Positions 15,001-26,969 of a stretch of 64,000 nt of DNA are shown piece after piece (positions within the stretch are counted from its first letter, which is position 1; every line of letters starts with the position of its first letter). Position numbers and translations under genes: made by a program. The stretch spans positions 25,980,114-26,044,113 of the forward strand of contig NC_135557.1 of NCBI RefSeq assembly GCF_964340395.1, given 5' to 3'. Source of the stretch: Glandiceps talaboti (lineage: Eukaryota > Hemichordata > Enteropneusta > Spengelidae). A model generated the notes under the pieces. The model saw nothing but the letters and a program-made list of their open reading frames with translations, searched no databases and was not told the DNA's origin.

Positions 15001-18000
15001 ATAACTTGGTGTGCTACTTATTAGTGTTACCATGTCAACACAAACAAAATAAACAACAAATCTAGACTAATGAATATTATCATCCCTGTAAATTAAGACA
15101 TCTAGAAACCAGTAAGTTTTGTTTCAACAAGTAAGTTACTACACAGTCAGGGCTCGAAATTCGTTTTTTTTCCTGGTAGCCCAGGTGGGCTACCATCATT
15201 TAAATTTGGTAGCCCGAGAGCAGTGATTGGTAGCCCATATGCATACATTCCTAAATTAATGGTGTTTGTGTATATATGTAACTATATGATGTATTGAATT
15301 CGATGATTGATTGAGTCACGTTAACGCGTTATGTGTGCCATAAGCAATTTTTTGCATGTATGTGTCTGGGGACGTGTCATAAAGAGGGGACATGTGAGGC
15401 TTACTGTTAGCAAACAACGTACCATTGCAATGAAGAATAAGACATCTAGTCCCAGTTCTTATTAGTAACTATTAGCTAAATCTCTTGGTGCAGTGAGACC
15501 TGTAAAATTTGAATATGATTCAACGTATGGAAAACGTATAAACAGTTTCATAAGCCCCATGGCCATTTCCTGATGTGGAGACTACGTCTTGGGTAGTTTA
15601 GAAACTATGTGCTGTTATCATTATCTATCCACGTGATTGGTTACTTATTAACAGACGGGTTAGACAGGTTTTGTATCAATACATGACGGCAAAGGCCCAG
15701 CTTCCATTCATGGGCGAAGAGATAATCAAACAGAGTCTAAGACCACATCGGCAGACGGTCCATGCTGAAAACTTCACTCAGATAAATTCAAACCATCACG
15801 TCACCATTTCATTCTCACTAAAACTTCAACTGTGGACTTTCGTTTGGTAGCCCATCAGCAGTCTTTTCGGGCGACTCGACTGCTCATCCGGTGATGAGGT
15901 TGTTGATTTTTTTCGAAAGTAATTTAAGAGACTCTTTGTGCCAGACGAAACGTCAGTTTTGATATTAGCGGCGGGCCTGTACGGCTGTGATAAATAGGCG
16001 CAATTTTATCAAACATGAACACTGAATGTAGCAACTTTTATTAAAAATTTATTGTTACATTTCATGCAAGTTACGTTGTCACAGTGAACGCGTGCTAGTA
16101 ATCAGCTGGTATGTTCGTCCGTACAACACACACGCGGCCGTGCATGCGTGTGGTAGGTCATGGACTGTGTTGCCATGGTTGTATTGTTGACAATTTTGTT
16201 ACATTTTATATAATTTTTAAGACCACGTACGTACACATTGGTAAGACGCGTTGACGTTCGATGTTCAGCGGGAACGTATTGTGTTGGTTATATTAGCGAC
16301 ACGACGAAGGCCTGACATGTCAGCTTACTGTTTACGTCGGTAGCCCAAGTGGGCTACCAAATACGAAAAGTAGTAGCCCCGTGTCAACATTTGGTAGCCA
16401 AATGACACGGGGCTACCGTTAATTTCGAGCCCTGACAGTAATTATCAGAGATATTTGTGTGGGTGTATTATTACAGGTTTCTTACAACTCACTGTATAAA
16501 CTTTTATCACAGTTCAATTGAGAAGATATCAAGTGTCGGGGAGGGAGTGTGTATCAAGTGTCTTGGAGGGAGTGTGCATCTAAATTGATTGAATCCAGAT
16601 CAAATGTTCACCAAATGTTAAAATTGAGGTTGTGCACCACAGCATCAACTGTACGTCTGTCTCATTATTTACCATACTTGGACATTACTAAACTCTACTA
16701 ATCACTAGAGGGGGCTATCTCCTGAAAGGTTTGTTATTAAGCTAATTAAGTTGGTTATTGAAATACTATCACCTCTACTAATCACTAGAGGGGGCTATCC
16801 ACTGAAAGGTCTCTTAAGCTAATCAAGTTGATTAAAAAAATGCTATCACCTCTACTATTGAAAGGTCTGTTACACTAATCAATGTGATCGTTATCACCTC
16901 TACTCATCACTAGAGGGCACTATCCATTGAAAGGTATGTTACACTATCAGAGATGAAATACTATCACCTCTAGTCATCACTAGAGGGCACTATCCATTGA
17001 AAGGTATGTTACACTATCAGAGATGAAATACTATCACCTCTACTCATCACTAGAGGGCACTATCCATTGAAAGGTCTGTTACACTATCAGAGATGATAAA
17101 TGAAATACTATCACCTCTATTCATCACTAGAGGGTGCTATCCACTGAAAGGTCTTTTCAACAAATACATGTGATTAATGAATACTGGGACAAGGAGTAAA
17201 CCAGATGTTTCACTTTACAAATTGATGTTTTGCAATGTTCAATATTCATGGAATTTATCAATGTGAGACACATCCTGAGGTCATGACATCCATGGTACTA
17301 AGAGCTGTATGGATGACTTGATAGTATCAGATATACTTGGCTGTACGTAATTAATGACTATGGCTTGTTGAAAACTTTGCTACTTTATGATAGCTACCGA
17401 GATTAACTGTTAGTGTATATGATTCAAGTATTAACATCCATCTCATTCTGAAGACATGTTTTTACATTACAAGATGGAAATCTTTGAAGTCTGGGTAACT
17501 CCCTCCCTTCCAGGTTATTATGTAAAAAATTTGTAGAAGTTTAATATTGACTCTAAAAACCTATTTCTGGAAATAGGGAAGTTATTATCAATGTACTTCT
17601 AGCATTGAAATTTCACCTATCTGAGGCTATGTAGACAAGAATTTATGAAAATTGTGATTTTCTGACCAAGATTAAAAAGTTCCTGTCCAGAGCAAACAGA
17701 CCAAAAGATGGTATTTTGAGATCTGCAGTGATTAGAACTAATTAGTGAACCTAAACATTTTATGCAAAGTCAAAAGACCTTCCTAAAATTATGACAGCAG
17801 TAATCAAGGATTTGACTTATTAAGATAAGATAGACACAAACTGCAATTATTGTTGAGACATGTAGACATAAGCTATTGAATGGATGGTTGGTTTACAATG
17901 TAATTGGAAAATTGGACGTCCGTTTACAATGTAATTGGACGTTGTTTACAATGTAATTGTGTGCACACTACTGTTTTTGATGACTTTCATGATCTTGCAG

Positions 18001-21000
18001 AGTACACTTTTGTGGCCTTCCAATTTGTTTACACTATCTTCATGATCTTGATTATAGGGTGATTAGATTAGAAACTGGCATCACCCACCCCTGTAGTCTA
18101 CCACATCAAACAATAGTTTTAGTTTGTGTCTATCTTAAATCAAACCCTTGATCACAGGGTGATTAGATTCACATAACAGAGAAACTGGCATCACCCACCC
18201 CTGTAGTCTACCACATCAAACAATAGTTTTAGTTTGTGTCTATCTTAGTAAATCAAGCGCTTGATCACAGGATGATTGGTTCACATAACAGAGAAACTGG
18301 CATCACCCACTCCTATAGTCTACCACATCAAACAATAGTTTTAGTTTGTGTCTATCTTAATAAACCAAAACCCTGCAGTATATAATTTACTAAATATTTT
18401 CACTGAAATTTCAAACAGTAGAACTGACAAACTATGGGTAAAATTTATGGTTTCCTGTATTCACCCATAATTCTTTATGAGACCCTGTACACAGAAGGAA
18501 TGCCAGCAAATTGTAACTATACACTGACCCTCAACAAAAACTAGTGGCTGCTAGCACAGCATACAAAAAACTTACCCAACATGTACCAAAAGTATATTTT
18601 ACGTGAAAAAAAAGACAACACATCCTACAGTTTTTATTTTTCTGAGTAATAGTTCCATAAAAATAATGTGTCATTTTGTTGACAAAGACTGAAGTGTACA
18701 ATCAGAAATTTCAGATAACAATTTTCATGTTTGTGTCTGAAACACAGAAGAACCAAAGACGAAGACGCGTTTTTGTGACACAGCGATGTGTTGTTGTGAC
18801 ATAGAAGAAACACAGAAGAATCAACGATGTAGAGATGTGTTGTTGTGACATAGAAGAAACACAGCAGAATCAACGATGTAGAGATGTGTTGTTGTGACAT
18901 AGAAGAAACACAGCAGAATCAACGATGTACAAATGTGTTGTTGTGACATAGAAGAAACACAGCAGAATCAACGATGTAGAGATGTGTTGTTGTGACATAG
19001 AAGAAACACAGCAGAATCAACGATGTACAAATGTGTTGTTGTGACATAGAACGACCAGAGTATATATTCCATGATATTTTCTGTTGAACCTGGTTTGTGC
19101 ATGGTATAATGATGTTTAGAGAGTGTCTAGTTGCTATTTGTAATGGTCCAATAACTGTAATTAAACTATTTTGTTTATCACTGTATTAACATATCACTTC
19201 ACAGCTGATTACTAACACTATTAACACCACTGGATTTAAACATGATAATCCTGATAATTAAACACAAAGTTAAACACAGCTGTGTATCTTATACAAACAC
19301 TTCTGTCTATATAGTCTCATCTCCATGGTAACATTTATTAAAACTGGGGGTATCTTTGTTGTTATCAGGAATTGTTTGCTTGTTTGTAATTCATTTGTAG
19401 ATTAACCCTGCATGCTAGACAAGGTCAATGCTATGGTGGAGGAAATACTGTGTAAACAAATAGCAGCTATGTGCCACACCTTTTCTTGGTATGGCTCATT
19501 TCTTACAGCTGCACTGGCTAAAACTATAACATTTTAAAAATATAATGACTTAATCATGATATTGTAAATCATGCACAGTATTGAATCACCTGGGGGTAAA
19601 AGTATTTGTGAAGCCATATACAAATATAGTGCAATACATTCAATCAAGTTGATTTTTAGGTCCGCACCCTTAAATCAGCACTCCTAATACTATTATGATT
19701 TCAACCCATTGCTGTATTTCTTGGATAAAATCAGCCACTAATAAACTTGTATTTAACATCTAATTATTGGTATTTCAACAATTTTTAGTGAGTATATTGT
19801 TGGTTGTCAAATCAAGGAAATACTCTTCTAGTTATAGCAGGAAACTATTTCCAGTATCGGACTATCACGTTATGTATTAGTATTACTAGATTTTAGTTAC
19901 TTCTATTTTATTTCCATTTGTACAGCAGTGTGGATAAAGTTTTCATTGACATGCCACTGTATAAATAAACTTATTCTAAACTCTAAAATCTAAAACAAAC
20001 ATATAGCACACATCACACAATTTCACATCTCATATTGATCACAATAATTCCTTAGGGAAACATGTCTGGACATGGGAAGAATTAAGCATTATTTTCCTTG
20101 AAGGCAGGAATAAGTAAAATCTGCACAAGTTTCCTAGCCTAGGCTTTACATCAAAATTTCCTGTAAAAATCAAGTGTCTTTATAAATATAATGTGAATAT
20201 CTTCCAGAGAGCTTCAGGTCCTAACAAGTACCCCCATGGCATGGATCAATAGTGGCACAATGGCCCTTTACTTCCTCAATTCCCTGGGGAGCATACAAAC
20301 CATTGCAGCCTCTATAAGCACATAGGATTAAAGCATTCACAATGCAATCTCTATCCTACCAGGTCCCCAATTATGCAGCTGGGTAGACTGGGGAATAATC
20401 ATGGTTCAAATCTTACCATTAAGGACTTTTGCCATTCAGAAGAAAATGGCAAAGACAAGGCAACACTTTACAACATTCAGATTACAAGATGGCCATGCCA
20501 TCTGTTTCTCCATTATGACTCCATTAATGACTTATATAAACATTACACTAATAATATAACCAGGAAAACAGCTCTGCAGGAAAATAAATAGCTCATCCAA
20601 ATTATTCCTTGAGGGGTTTAAATAACTTTTAAAAGTTACAATATCTGTTTTCAGGCCAAACAAAAATAATAATCACATTCTGTGTACATAATAAACTAAA
20701 GGGAAAGTGACAGGGATACAGTGGGGGTAGAAAATCCTTACATAGTAGTATACAGATGTCTTAATTCATATATATAAATCATACTATTTCTCTATACAGC
20801 AAACGTGGTGAATTTCTCACAATGGACCAAAGCAAAGAAATCTGGCTTACCTAAACAATGTAAGAATGTTTATCTTTTAGTCACTACTCTACTGCATACT
20901 TTGGTAGTTGTATATACATTAAATAAACACTTCCCTGATTGAGATTATGAAATAATGCCTCTGGCTACAACTTATGACTGTCTATTGTTACCAGGAATTG

Positions 21001-23417
21001 TTACTCACTAGTTACTCACTAGTTAGTAGTTTTATTATCAAACTGAGACTACCCAGGGATTCAAAATTAGCAGTTGTCCTAGGCATACAGATACACAGAT
21101 ACTAAAACATTGTTGTATCTAGACTACCAAGTTAGCAGTAGTTCAGGGGACATAGACTACTAAACACTGTATCTAGACTACCAGTAGTCTAGGGTACATT
21201 ATAGACTACTAAACACTATCTAGACTACCAAATTAGCAGTAGTCCAGGGTACAAAGACAAGATTTGATCTTCTACTTATCAAATAAATACTTCGATACAA
21301 TAGAGATGTACAGAAGCTAACTACTACAATATCCCATTTCCTACTAAAACTACACCAAACCCATTAAAACTACCAATAAAATGTAGGAATAAAGTGTACT
21401 CAGTTCCTATAGTAACTCTTTCTATCTGTTAAAACCAATTAGTTTGATGTTTTAAAACAGGCCAGGTACAGAACTGTTAATGAAGTTTCAAAACAACACT
21501 TTAATTTGAACCAGTCAGGACATAGATTAACTGCAAGTGTTCCACTAACCTCTACTGTATACCATAGCCAGTGTTTTTTGTTAAGTTCATTTCTACCAGA
21601 CTTACCCTGGCATTTTACTGGGGTTCAAGTTCCCATCAAAGTTATTGTACAAGGTAGGAATATCTAGCTACAAATTTTACTATATTTTTTTCAATTTATT
21701 ACCAGTATAGTGTTCCAAAACTTTAGAAAGACACTGCCTGTCTGTTGCAGTGGTAGTGTAACACACACTCACCCCTAGACAATATGAAAGGCCAACATGA
21801 ACCAAAGAGAATCAGTACTGATCAATGCACTATTTTGACTTGATCTAAAACAGACTAATGATCTGGGAACTGGTGAAGTATACAGTAACAGCCTTGAAGT
21901 ACAGTGATATACATATCAAGTCTTCCCTTGTTCTCTGCCAACAAGCCACTACTAGTGTAATAATGCTATTATAGGTCACAAACAACATGGATTTCTAACT
22001 GACTCCCCATAGAGTTGACAATGTGCAACAACCCATTACAGAAGCATACTAATTCCATTCTCCATGTGTGATCAGTCAGTACAGACTGGATAAAAATAAC
22101 AATATAACTACCACAGTTCCAAAGATTTGGTTACCCCCAAGATAATACAGAAAACTTATGATCTGAATTGCACTTTTTGGAAAGCTGATTGGTACCAAAC
22201 TAATCTAAAATTTTACTCTTTATAGTTAGGATGGCAATGTGGTCTCTGACCCCTATCATAGATCGGAATGATTTGATACAGGATATCCCTAGATCAACTC
22301 TTTTACTGTGAAACCATAGTCCTGCTTGCAGAAAATGCCAAATTTATGTTGGCGGTGCGAATTTTTTGTAAATATTCCCTTGTGAAGGTAACTGATAACT
22401 TCAAAATGAGACACCATCTGATCGAATATTGAATCCATCACGATCAGACAACTACCAAATGTGGAGAAAAAACACTTATCTACATCATAACAAAGCAATG
22501 ACAGGTCAGTTTCAACATGTTGCACTTAAAGATATCTGACCTTTCCATGGAAAAAAAAGAGAAATTTGAACACACTCTTGAAATAAAACATGTGTGTTAC
22601 TGTTAGTGGTTTAGTCGATCTGCCAACGTGTTTGTTTAGTTTGAAGACAGATACACACACGAAGACGTTGGAATCTACGAACTATCGTGGTCGTCACATC
22701 ACACAGACAAACTACTCTATAAATCATTTGCTCTGACGTTTTAAAAAATGTTTCTCATACCTTCGTACTGAAACCATGACTCGTCGTAATAAATATTTGA
22801 CAAAATTGAAAGTTTCAAATAAATTTCGATGCACGAATTTCAAACACATCGTAAATATCCAGTACCCGGGAGGCCTCATTATCTACGATGTGAGGTCCCC
22901 TTCAAGTTCTTACACTTATACGCCCATAAAATGCGCCGCAATCCGTCGAGACACCCTAATACTCAAATTCACCATAGAAAGGGCTAGAAGACTGCATGTT
23001 ATCAACACGATATGTAATAGTGGTTGTTATCACCCAGACAGTGAAACCATGGCAAACATTATCAAACAAACTTGCATATAATTCTATACTGTATACAATA
23101 CAACCAAAGATGACCGACAAATTCCCACAAATGAAATTATAAATCGTATTTCAAAACACAAACTGGGTTGTCTTGGACATGAACAATAATAACGAGAGAT
23201 AACATTTAGTAAATTGTGTGTGAACGGTAACGTACTAGCTGTACAACTGGGGGGGGGGGGTAAAAGAAATTATGTGATTGAGCGTTGAGAGAAATTCAAA
23301 ATCGTAAAACTTACCGCCGAAAGTGGACGAAAGAAGGCAAGATAAAAGGAGAAAAACCACCACTCCACGGGAACACATGTTTAGGAAATTAACGGAAATC
23401 TGAGGTAAAATCCGCAA
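2776..23417 (-). CDS. Kirrel: Kirrel/nephrin-family Ig adhesion receptor, 5' part (signal peptide plus Ig1-Ig4)
   Basis: Single-pass cell-surface adhesion receptor of the IRRE/KIRREL/nephrin family, known for homophilic and heterophilic cell recognition (slit diaphragm, synapse and myoblast recognition). Coding exons on the minus strand: 23417-23315 (signal peptide), 10859-10542 (Ig1), 6796-6629 and 6306-6160 (two halves of Ig2), 5238-4978 (Ig3) and 3030-2776 (Ig4). All introns are phase 1 with GT-AG borders, so the domains are cassette-like. The joined product reads 417 residues plus one base before it leaves the window; Ig5, the transmembrane segment and the cytoplasmic tail are expected beyond base 1. 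Family hallmarks are the domain starts YAP (Ig3) and YGPRI (Ig4), created exactly across splice junctions, VQWTKDG in Ig1 and paired Ig cysteines in each domain. The first intron is 12.5 kb. The family is secure; the paralogue (Kirrel1/2/3 or nephrin) cannot be told from four domains. Confidence 0.9.
3190..5020. repeat. 67-bp array copying the Kirrel Ig3 exon end and donor (about 27 copies)
   Basis: The unit (minus strand) starts with coding sequence homologous to the last 53 nt of the Ig3 exon, includes ACAAT and the donor GTAAGT, and runs into the next unit after a short intronic piece with TACTAAT. The exon itself is the rightmost copy. The array fills nearly the whole Ig3-Ig4 intron. Almost every copy keeps an intact donor (a few read GCAAGT). 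Confidence 0.95.
4978..5238 (-). CDS. Kirrel: Kirrel exon: Ig domain 3
   Basis: A 261-nt phase 1-1 exon. The join to Ig2 creates YAPMVGVIVDPEV. Ig signature: SLKCKVDANP with YEWLKD, then IMCRVTNTAGKGNASRTLTVQ. The last 53 nt and the donor of this exon are the template of the 67-bp array that fills the next intron. The array copies encode a slightly different tail (VTNSVGQGNVSRTLTVQ). Confidence 0.9.
5338..5500. repeat. About 58-bp direct repeat, three copies
   Basis: Unit GACAGCATGGTATAGTAAAT plus ACATAGACAAAATGTCACATT, in the Ig2-Ig3 intron. Confidence 0.85.
5500..6140. repeat. CAAT-rich simple repeat tract
   Basis: Degenerate (ATCA)n and (ACCA)n runs, with an internal direct repeat around 5660-5880. 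Confidence 0.85.
6160..6306 (-). CDS. Kirrel: Kirrel exon: Ig domain 2, C-terminal half
   Basis: A 147-nt phase 1-1 exon encoding DETGKLSNTSSALVITPS, then GAVYTCESINLALELPLSS and TTLDVQ. It supplies the second cysteine and last strands of Ig2. The borders are TTTTCAG and GTAAGT. A split Ig2 is the usual arrangement in this family. Confidence 0.85.
6629..6796 (-). CDS. Kirrel: Kirrel exon: Ig domain 2, N-terminal half
   Basis: A 168-nt phase 1-1 exon. It begins at the PPEPPVIVG linker between Ig1 and Ig2 and carries NLTCHSAYGNPAPTITWKKNG, with the first Ig cysteine and tryptophan. The in-frame donor is GTACGT at 6628. The alternative GTAAAT four bases further on would break the phase to the next exon, so it was rejected. 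Confidence 0.85.
6845..7270. repeat. Pentanucleotide microsatellites ACACA/ACACG, then (AAAT)n
   Basis: Homogeneous blocks of ACACA, a central block of ACACG (about 7133-7180), then ACACA again and AAAT repeats. Preceded by degenerate GTGATGTGACG sequence. Confidence 0.92.
7271..7810. other. Unique AT-rich part of the Ig1-Ig2 intron
   Basis: No exon or repeat recognised. Confidence 0.5.
7815..10440. repeat. 39-bp minisatellite with higher-order structure, about 66 copies
   Basis: Unit GGTAGAGTCCCTAGCCAAGT plus ACTAGTTTCTAAACTAGTT; the second half is a perfect 6-bp-arm hairpin (ACTAGT...ACTAGT). 36-bp variants (GGTAGTCCC) recur at 8458, 9119, 9542 and 10020, and a block of about 661 bp is repeated once (8456 versus 9117). 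Plus-strand translation VGRVPSQVLVSKL is a repeat artefact. Confidence 0.94.
10542..10859 (-). CDS. Kirrel: Kirrel exon: Ig domain 1
   Basis: A 318-nt phase 1-1 exon. It encodes a full I-set Ig domain starting QQTFRTQPAETRTAIG, with the first cysteine in ILHCAIDN, the core tryptophan in VQWTKDG, the tyrosine-corner YECQVG and the end LIIQ. VQWTKDG and YPRYTITG match the membrane-distal homophilic domain of Kirrel/nephrin proteins. Flanked by TTTCAG and GTAAGT. Confidence 0.9.
11213..13035. repeat. 67-bp minisatellite, about 27 copies
   Basis: Unit with CACATGGGCATAGCCCAGCC and GGTTTTAGGATATGCCCAGG. AATTGACACA and AAATGGCACA variants are interspersed, indicating block homogenisation. Lies in Kirrel intron 1. 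Confidence 0.94.
13040..13660. other. Mostly unique intron 1 sequence
   Basis: Contains a short direct repeat (TTTTTCATTTCTTTACATTA at about 13353 and 13442). No gene feature seen. Confidence 0.5.
13665..14970. repeat. About 83-bp minisatellite, 15-16 copies, with a 659-bp block duplication
   Basis: Unit includes GTGTCAAAACAAATCAACTG and CTTACTAGTGCTGCCAACAC. The block starting at 13893 recurs almost unchanged at 14552. Confidence 0.92.
15148..16434. mobile_element. Non-autonomous DNA transposon, hAT-like ends
   Basis: Terminal inverted repeats CAGGGCTCGAAATT and AATTTCGAGCCCTG bound a 1287-bp element, flanked by ACAGT on both sides (a 5-bp match). Inside each end are copies of GGTAGCC/GGCTACC that can fold as hairpins. 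The interior is CpG-richer than the flanks, with no transposase ORF. CAGGG ends suggest hAT, but 8-bp duplications would be expected. Confidence 0.75.
16688..17155. repeat. About 70-bp degenerate repeat, six copies
   Basis: Core CTATCACCTCTACTCATCAC and TAGAGGGCACTATCCATTGA, in Kirrel intron 1. Confidence 0.85.
17160..18030. other. Unique intron 1 sequence
   Basis: Only a short local repeat (GTTTACAATGTAATTGGA at 17890-17950). No exon recognised. Confidence 0.5.
18045..18365. repeat. About 115-bp direct repeat, three copies
   Basis: Shared core GAAACTGGCATCACCCACCC and CAAACAATAGTTTTAGTTTG. Confidence 0.88.
18745..19055. repeat. 49-bp minisatellite, about six copies
   Basis: Unit TGTGTTGTTGTGACATAGAA plus GAAACACAGCAGAATCAACG. 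Confidence 0.9.
19060..23314. other. Largely unique part of Kirrel intron 1
   Basis: About 4.2 kb with no recognised exon. It has a degenerate ACTACTAAACACT/CTAGACTACC repeat at 21100-21250. CpG frequency rises from 22600 on, towards the first exon. A 101-codon plus-strand ORF at 22776-23081 has no recognisable domain and no splice support. Confidence 0.5.
23315..23417 (-). CDS. Kirrel: Kirrel coding exon 1: start codon and signal peptide
   Basis: Encodes 34 residues plus one base. After a short basic N terminus comes a hydrophobic core (VVVFLLLSCLL), then small residues, as expected of a secretory signal peptide. It ends GGC G followed by the donor GTAAGT (phase 1), which joins in frame to the Ig1 exon at 10859. 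The sequence just upstream has scattered CpGs and is the likely promoter and 5' UTR. Confidence 0.75.
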
Positions 23418-24270
23418 GACTCGACTGGGCGTAGCGTCATGAGATTTGTACCATGATCAGCGTGGACGGCTAGTAGGAATGTAACTTCTGGCCCCCACTA
23501 TCACTTCTCAAGTTTCACTGACTTGGCGACTTGTTTATCTACCATCCGGGATCTTTGCCTTCCGCACTTGTACTTCTTATATCTAATGTTTTCCAATTTT
23601 CATCACGAGAGGTCGCTGTCACTAAATATCTCAAGTGAAGCGAAATGTACCGAAACGTTTACTTCACAGATATAATCTTTCCATAAAGTTTATATCATAT
23701 AAATATATCTATCATCAATCAAAACATATACTTCTCAGCGATATTAATCCCATTCATTTATAATCCATTCAAACATATTACACAATATAAACCTGATGTC
23801 CAACTCCTGGTGGCAAAGGTGACAACCCGGGGGTGACAATTCCATTTCTCACATTCTTCGAATTTACACATACACTAAGACAATAATATCTAATAAAGGA
23901 ATATCTTCTTTTATTGCTGTATTAAGGAAGATATTGGTTTATATTATTACATTATAAAATTTTTGCCATCATTCAGATTTTCAATATATTTGTTTTCTAT
24001 TTCTAAGAAGTCAAAGATTACATCTACATAGAAAGTGCCATGTGTGTAGATGCCTATGCTATGACCCATACTCTCAAGATTGTCTGTACCATTGCTTTAC
24101 AAGAGGTGGAATTAAATTCAACATTTCTGCAAATGAATAAGATATTTTTAAATGTCCAACACATTTACACATGAAAAATATATTTTGTTAAAAAAGCAGC
24201 GAGTTTTGACATCAAAATACAATTTTCAAAACAAGGTTCATTACAAGCTGGATTTTTAACTCAAAGATGA
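23418..24270. other. Presumed Kirrel promoter, 5' UTR and upstream intergenic sequence
   Basis: Scattered CpGs up to about 23660, then plain AT-rich sequence. No TATA box assigned. Confidence 0.35.
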
Positions 24271-24279
24271 CCAGATACC

Positions 24280-24607
24280 TAAAGTGGCCATATGGATGAG
24301 AATTTGATAAAACAGCTTCACTAAGTTTTTCGACTTGAAAAAATAATGTAAAATAACATATACCAAGTCCATGTTCATAACTCAATACATTGCAAAAAGA
24401 TGCAAAAAGTGTAAAAAGTTTGTTATTGTACGTACAATAACAAACATTTTACACATTGTTTAATGTTTTACATTTTATTGAGTTGCGAACATGGACTTGG
24501 TATATGTTATTTTACATTATTTTTTCAAGTCGAAAAACTTAGTGAAGCTGTTTTATCAAATACAATTCCAAAATAAATATCAAATTCTCATCCATATGGC
24601 CACTTTA
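24280..24607. mobile_element. Foldback/MITE-like palindrome, 328 bp
   Basis: Near-perfect inverted arms of about 100 bp. The outer part AAAGTGGCCATATGGATGAG is mirrored at the right end, interrupted by a small insertion near 24560; the inner part covers CATATACCAAGTCCATGTTC. The centre is TTGTACGTACAA. Confidence 0.8.
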
Positions 24608-25737
24608 AAGCAATAGGGAACTTCTACTGTAACTAAATATTTAAAATTGTTACAACATATAGTAGAATGTTCTATGTAGTTTAAATTGATGTCAACATTA
24701 TACAGGTGTTTGTACATCTGGCATACCGTCTTTATATGTGTAAACTAATGTATATGTGTTTGCAGTCTTTACTCCAGTCATAGGATGTCATTAGTCTTTC
24801 AGAGCTAGCTGAAGATTGCAAAATTGTAAAATTTTCTAGAAGTGGAAACATCTAGGTTGACAGTATACAGTTGTTTTAAACTACCTGCCTGTATGTTTGG
24901 CTATCATACAACATGTCATTATTTTGTGTTACACCAGCAGAACAATATGTTTTGGCTTCTGAGAATATTTCTACCTTTTTTCAGACAATAGATTAAATTA
25001 ATTTTCTAACATTGGGACGGACAGCTATGGGTTGTGATTATCTCATGACACATAGTAGTACAATGGTTAAAAGTCATGACATGGTCAATATGCAAATTAC
25101 ATAAACATTTGCATATCTCATTTGCCACTTTTCTACACATACTAAAAAGTGTGATTACATAATTATTTTAAATGATATGATCTTTGTGTGCTTGTAACAC
25201 AACACAATATGAACAAAGGTTTTGGATAACTCCTACGTAATAGTTGAATAAAAACTTTACAACATTGATTAAATAACAGCTATCTTCCTATCTACTATGG
25301 CTAATCGGTATGCAACACTTTTTATGCAAATATGGCTAATTAGTATGCAACCATTTATGCAAATACAGCTTGTTAGTATACATATTTGGGAAAACATTCA
25401 AATTACCATCTGAGTTTATTCGGTGAGATTATACAGGTTGTCAAGTTGTCAGCGTAAAACACCTTTGCTGCTCAGTTAGCCAGAAAAAAGTCTATAAACT
25501 ATAAACTGCCAAAAAATGAAGATAAGCTGTATGTACTCTTGATTACAAAAAAGTAAGAAACTTTACATTGAAAAAATAAAATAAAAACAAAGTTGTCACA
25601 CATGAAATCAGAGTGTCTTGCGTAGATCTGCATTGTTAAATATCAAGTGCATTACAAATGATGTACAAGTCATTCACTAAAACTACTCATATACATGTAC
25701 ATAATTGTCTTCATTGAGTTGTGTGTTCTCAGTTGGT

Positions 25738-26370
25738 GGTCACATGTAAGTCACATGCTAATAACTTTTGATCACATGTAAGTCACATGCTAATAACTTT
25801 TGATCACACGTAAGTCACATGCTAATAACTTTTGATTACATGTGAGTCACCTGCTAATAATTCTAGATCACACGCACATCATTTGCTAACATCGTTTAAT
25901 CACATGCAAGTGACTTGTTAATAACTTTTGATCACATGCGAGTCAACTATATGCTGATAATGACTGATCACATGCAAGTCATTTGCTAATATAAGTCATG
26001 GGTACATGTTTTGTGCATGTGACTAATCACATGTTAATAAGTCATGCTTGCAATTGTAAGTATAAAACAAATAGTGATCACATGAAAGTTATAAGGTTTT
26101 CATTCAAGCAATATATGTTAATCATATTCTAAGAACTGCTGATCACATCCAAAGTCACATGTAGATATGAACTGATTACATGCAAGTCACATGTTTCTAT
26201 CTATTAATCACATGTAAGTCACATGTTGAACTCCAAAGATCACATGCAAATCACATCTTGGTATCTATCACATACAAGTCATATAATATCTTTTGATCAC
26301 GTGCAAGTCACATGTTGATATCTATTGATCACATGCAAGTCACATGATGACATCTATTGATCACATGTAA
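25738..26370. repeat. Degenerate repeat of GATCACATGCAAGTCACATG motifs
   Basis: About 15 diverged copies of 27-33 bp, with the spacer CTAATAACTTTT in the better-preserved ones. Confidence 0.85.
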
Positions 26371-26654
26371 GTGAAGACTAAAGATTCAACTGTTGAATTA
26401 TATGTATAGTTTCAGCAGATCATACTTTTTTCACTAACACATCCCTGGACACTGAAGTCAGCTGGGTATGAAGAAAATATTCAATAAAATGATTGATTAG
26501 ACACTCAGTGCAGATGTAGAAGTTAAAACAAGAGCTGAACAATAGAAACTGAACAATTTAACATATTTTTGACAAGACTGCTCACAGATGGTGACTATCT
26601 GTGATTTGTAGAGGAAATGCAAACGTTTGACAATTCTAGAAAATGCACTCGACA

Positions 26655-26728
26655 TTGATTGAAGCAGATAAACTTGACATTGATTGAAGCAGATAAACTT
26701 GACATTGATTGAAGCAGATAAACTTAAT
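26655..26728. repeat. 25-bp repeat, three copies
   Basis: GACATTGATTGAAGCAGATA with a short linker. Confidence 0.9.
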
Positions 26729-26969
26729 CATGGAATGGATTACATTGGACCTTTGATGAACAACTTGGCAGTCATTCCATAGAATCATTAATCAAGGAGT
26801 ATGCAACCAGTTCCACAAATCAAGGAAAAGCTCTGCTTATGCAAATGTCCAAACTTTACTGTCTGATAATTTTTGCAATAACTGCAATATGATGAAAGGA
26901 AAGGTCAATGCCTTGTTACTTTGACCACAGAGAAGACTGATTTTACACAGGTGGGTTGGAATCCATGTT

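Noticed and set aside
22776-23081. 101-codon plus-strand ORF (MTRRNKYLTKL...)
   Set aside because: No recognisable domain, inside Kirrel intron 1 in a CpG-containing zone; likely chance.
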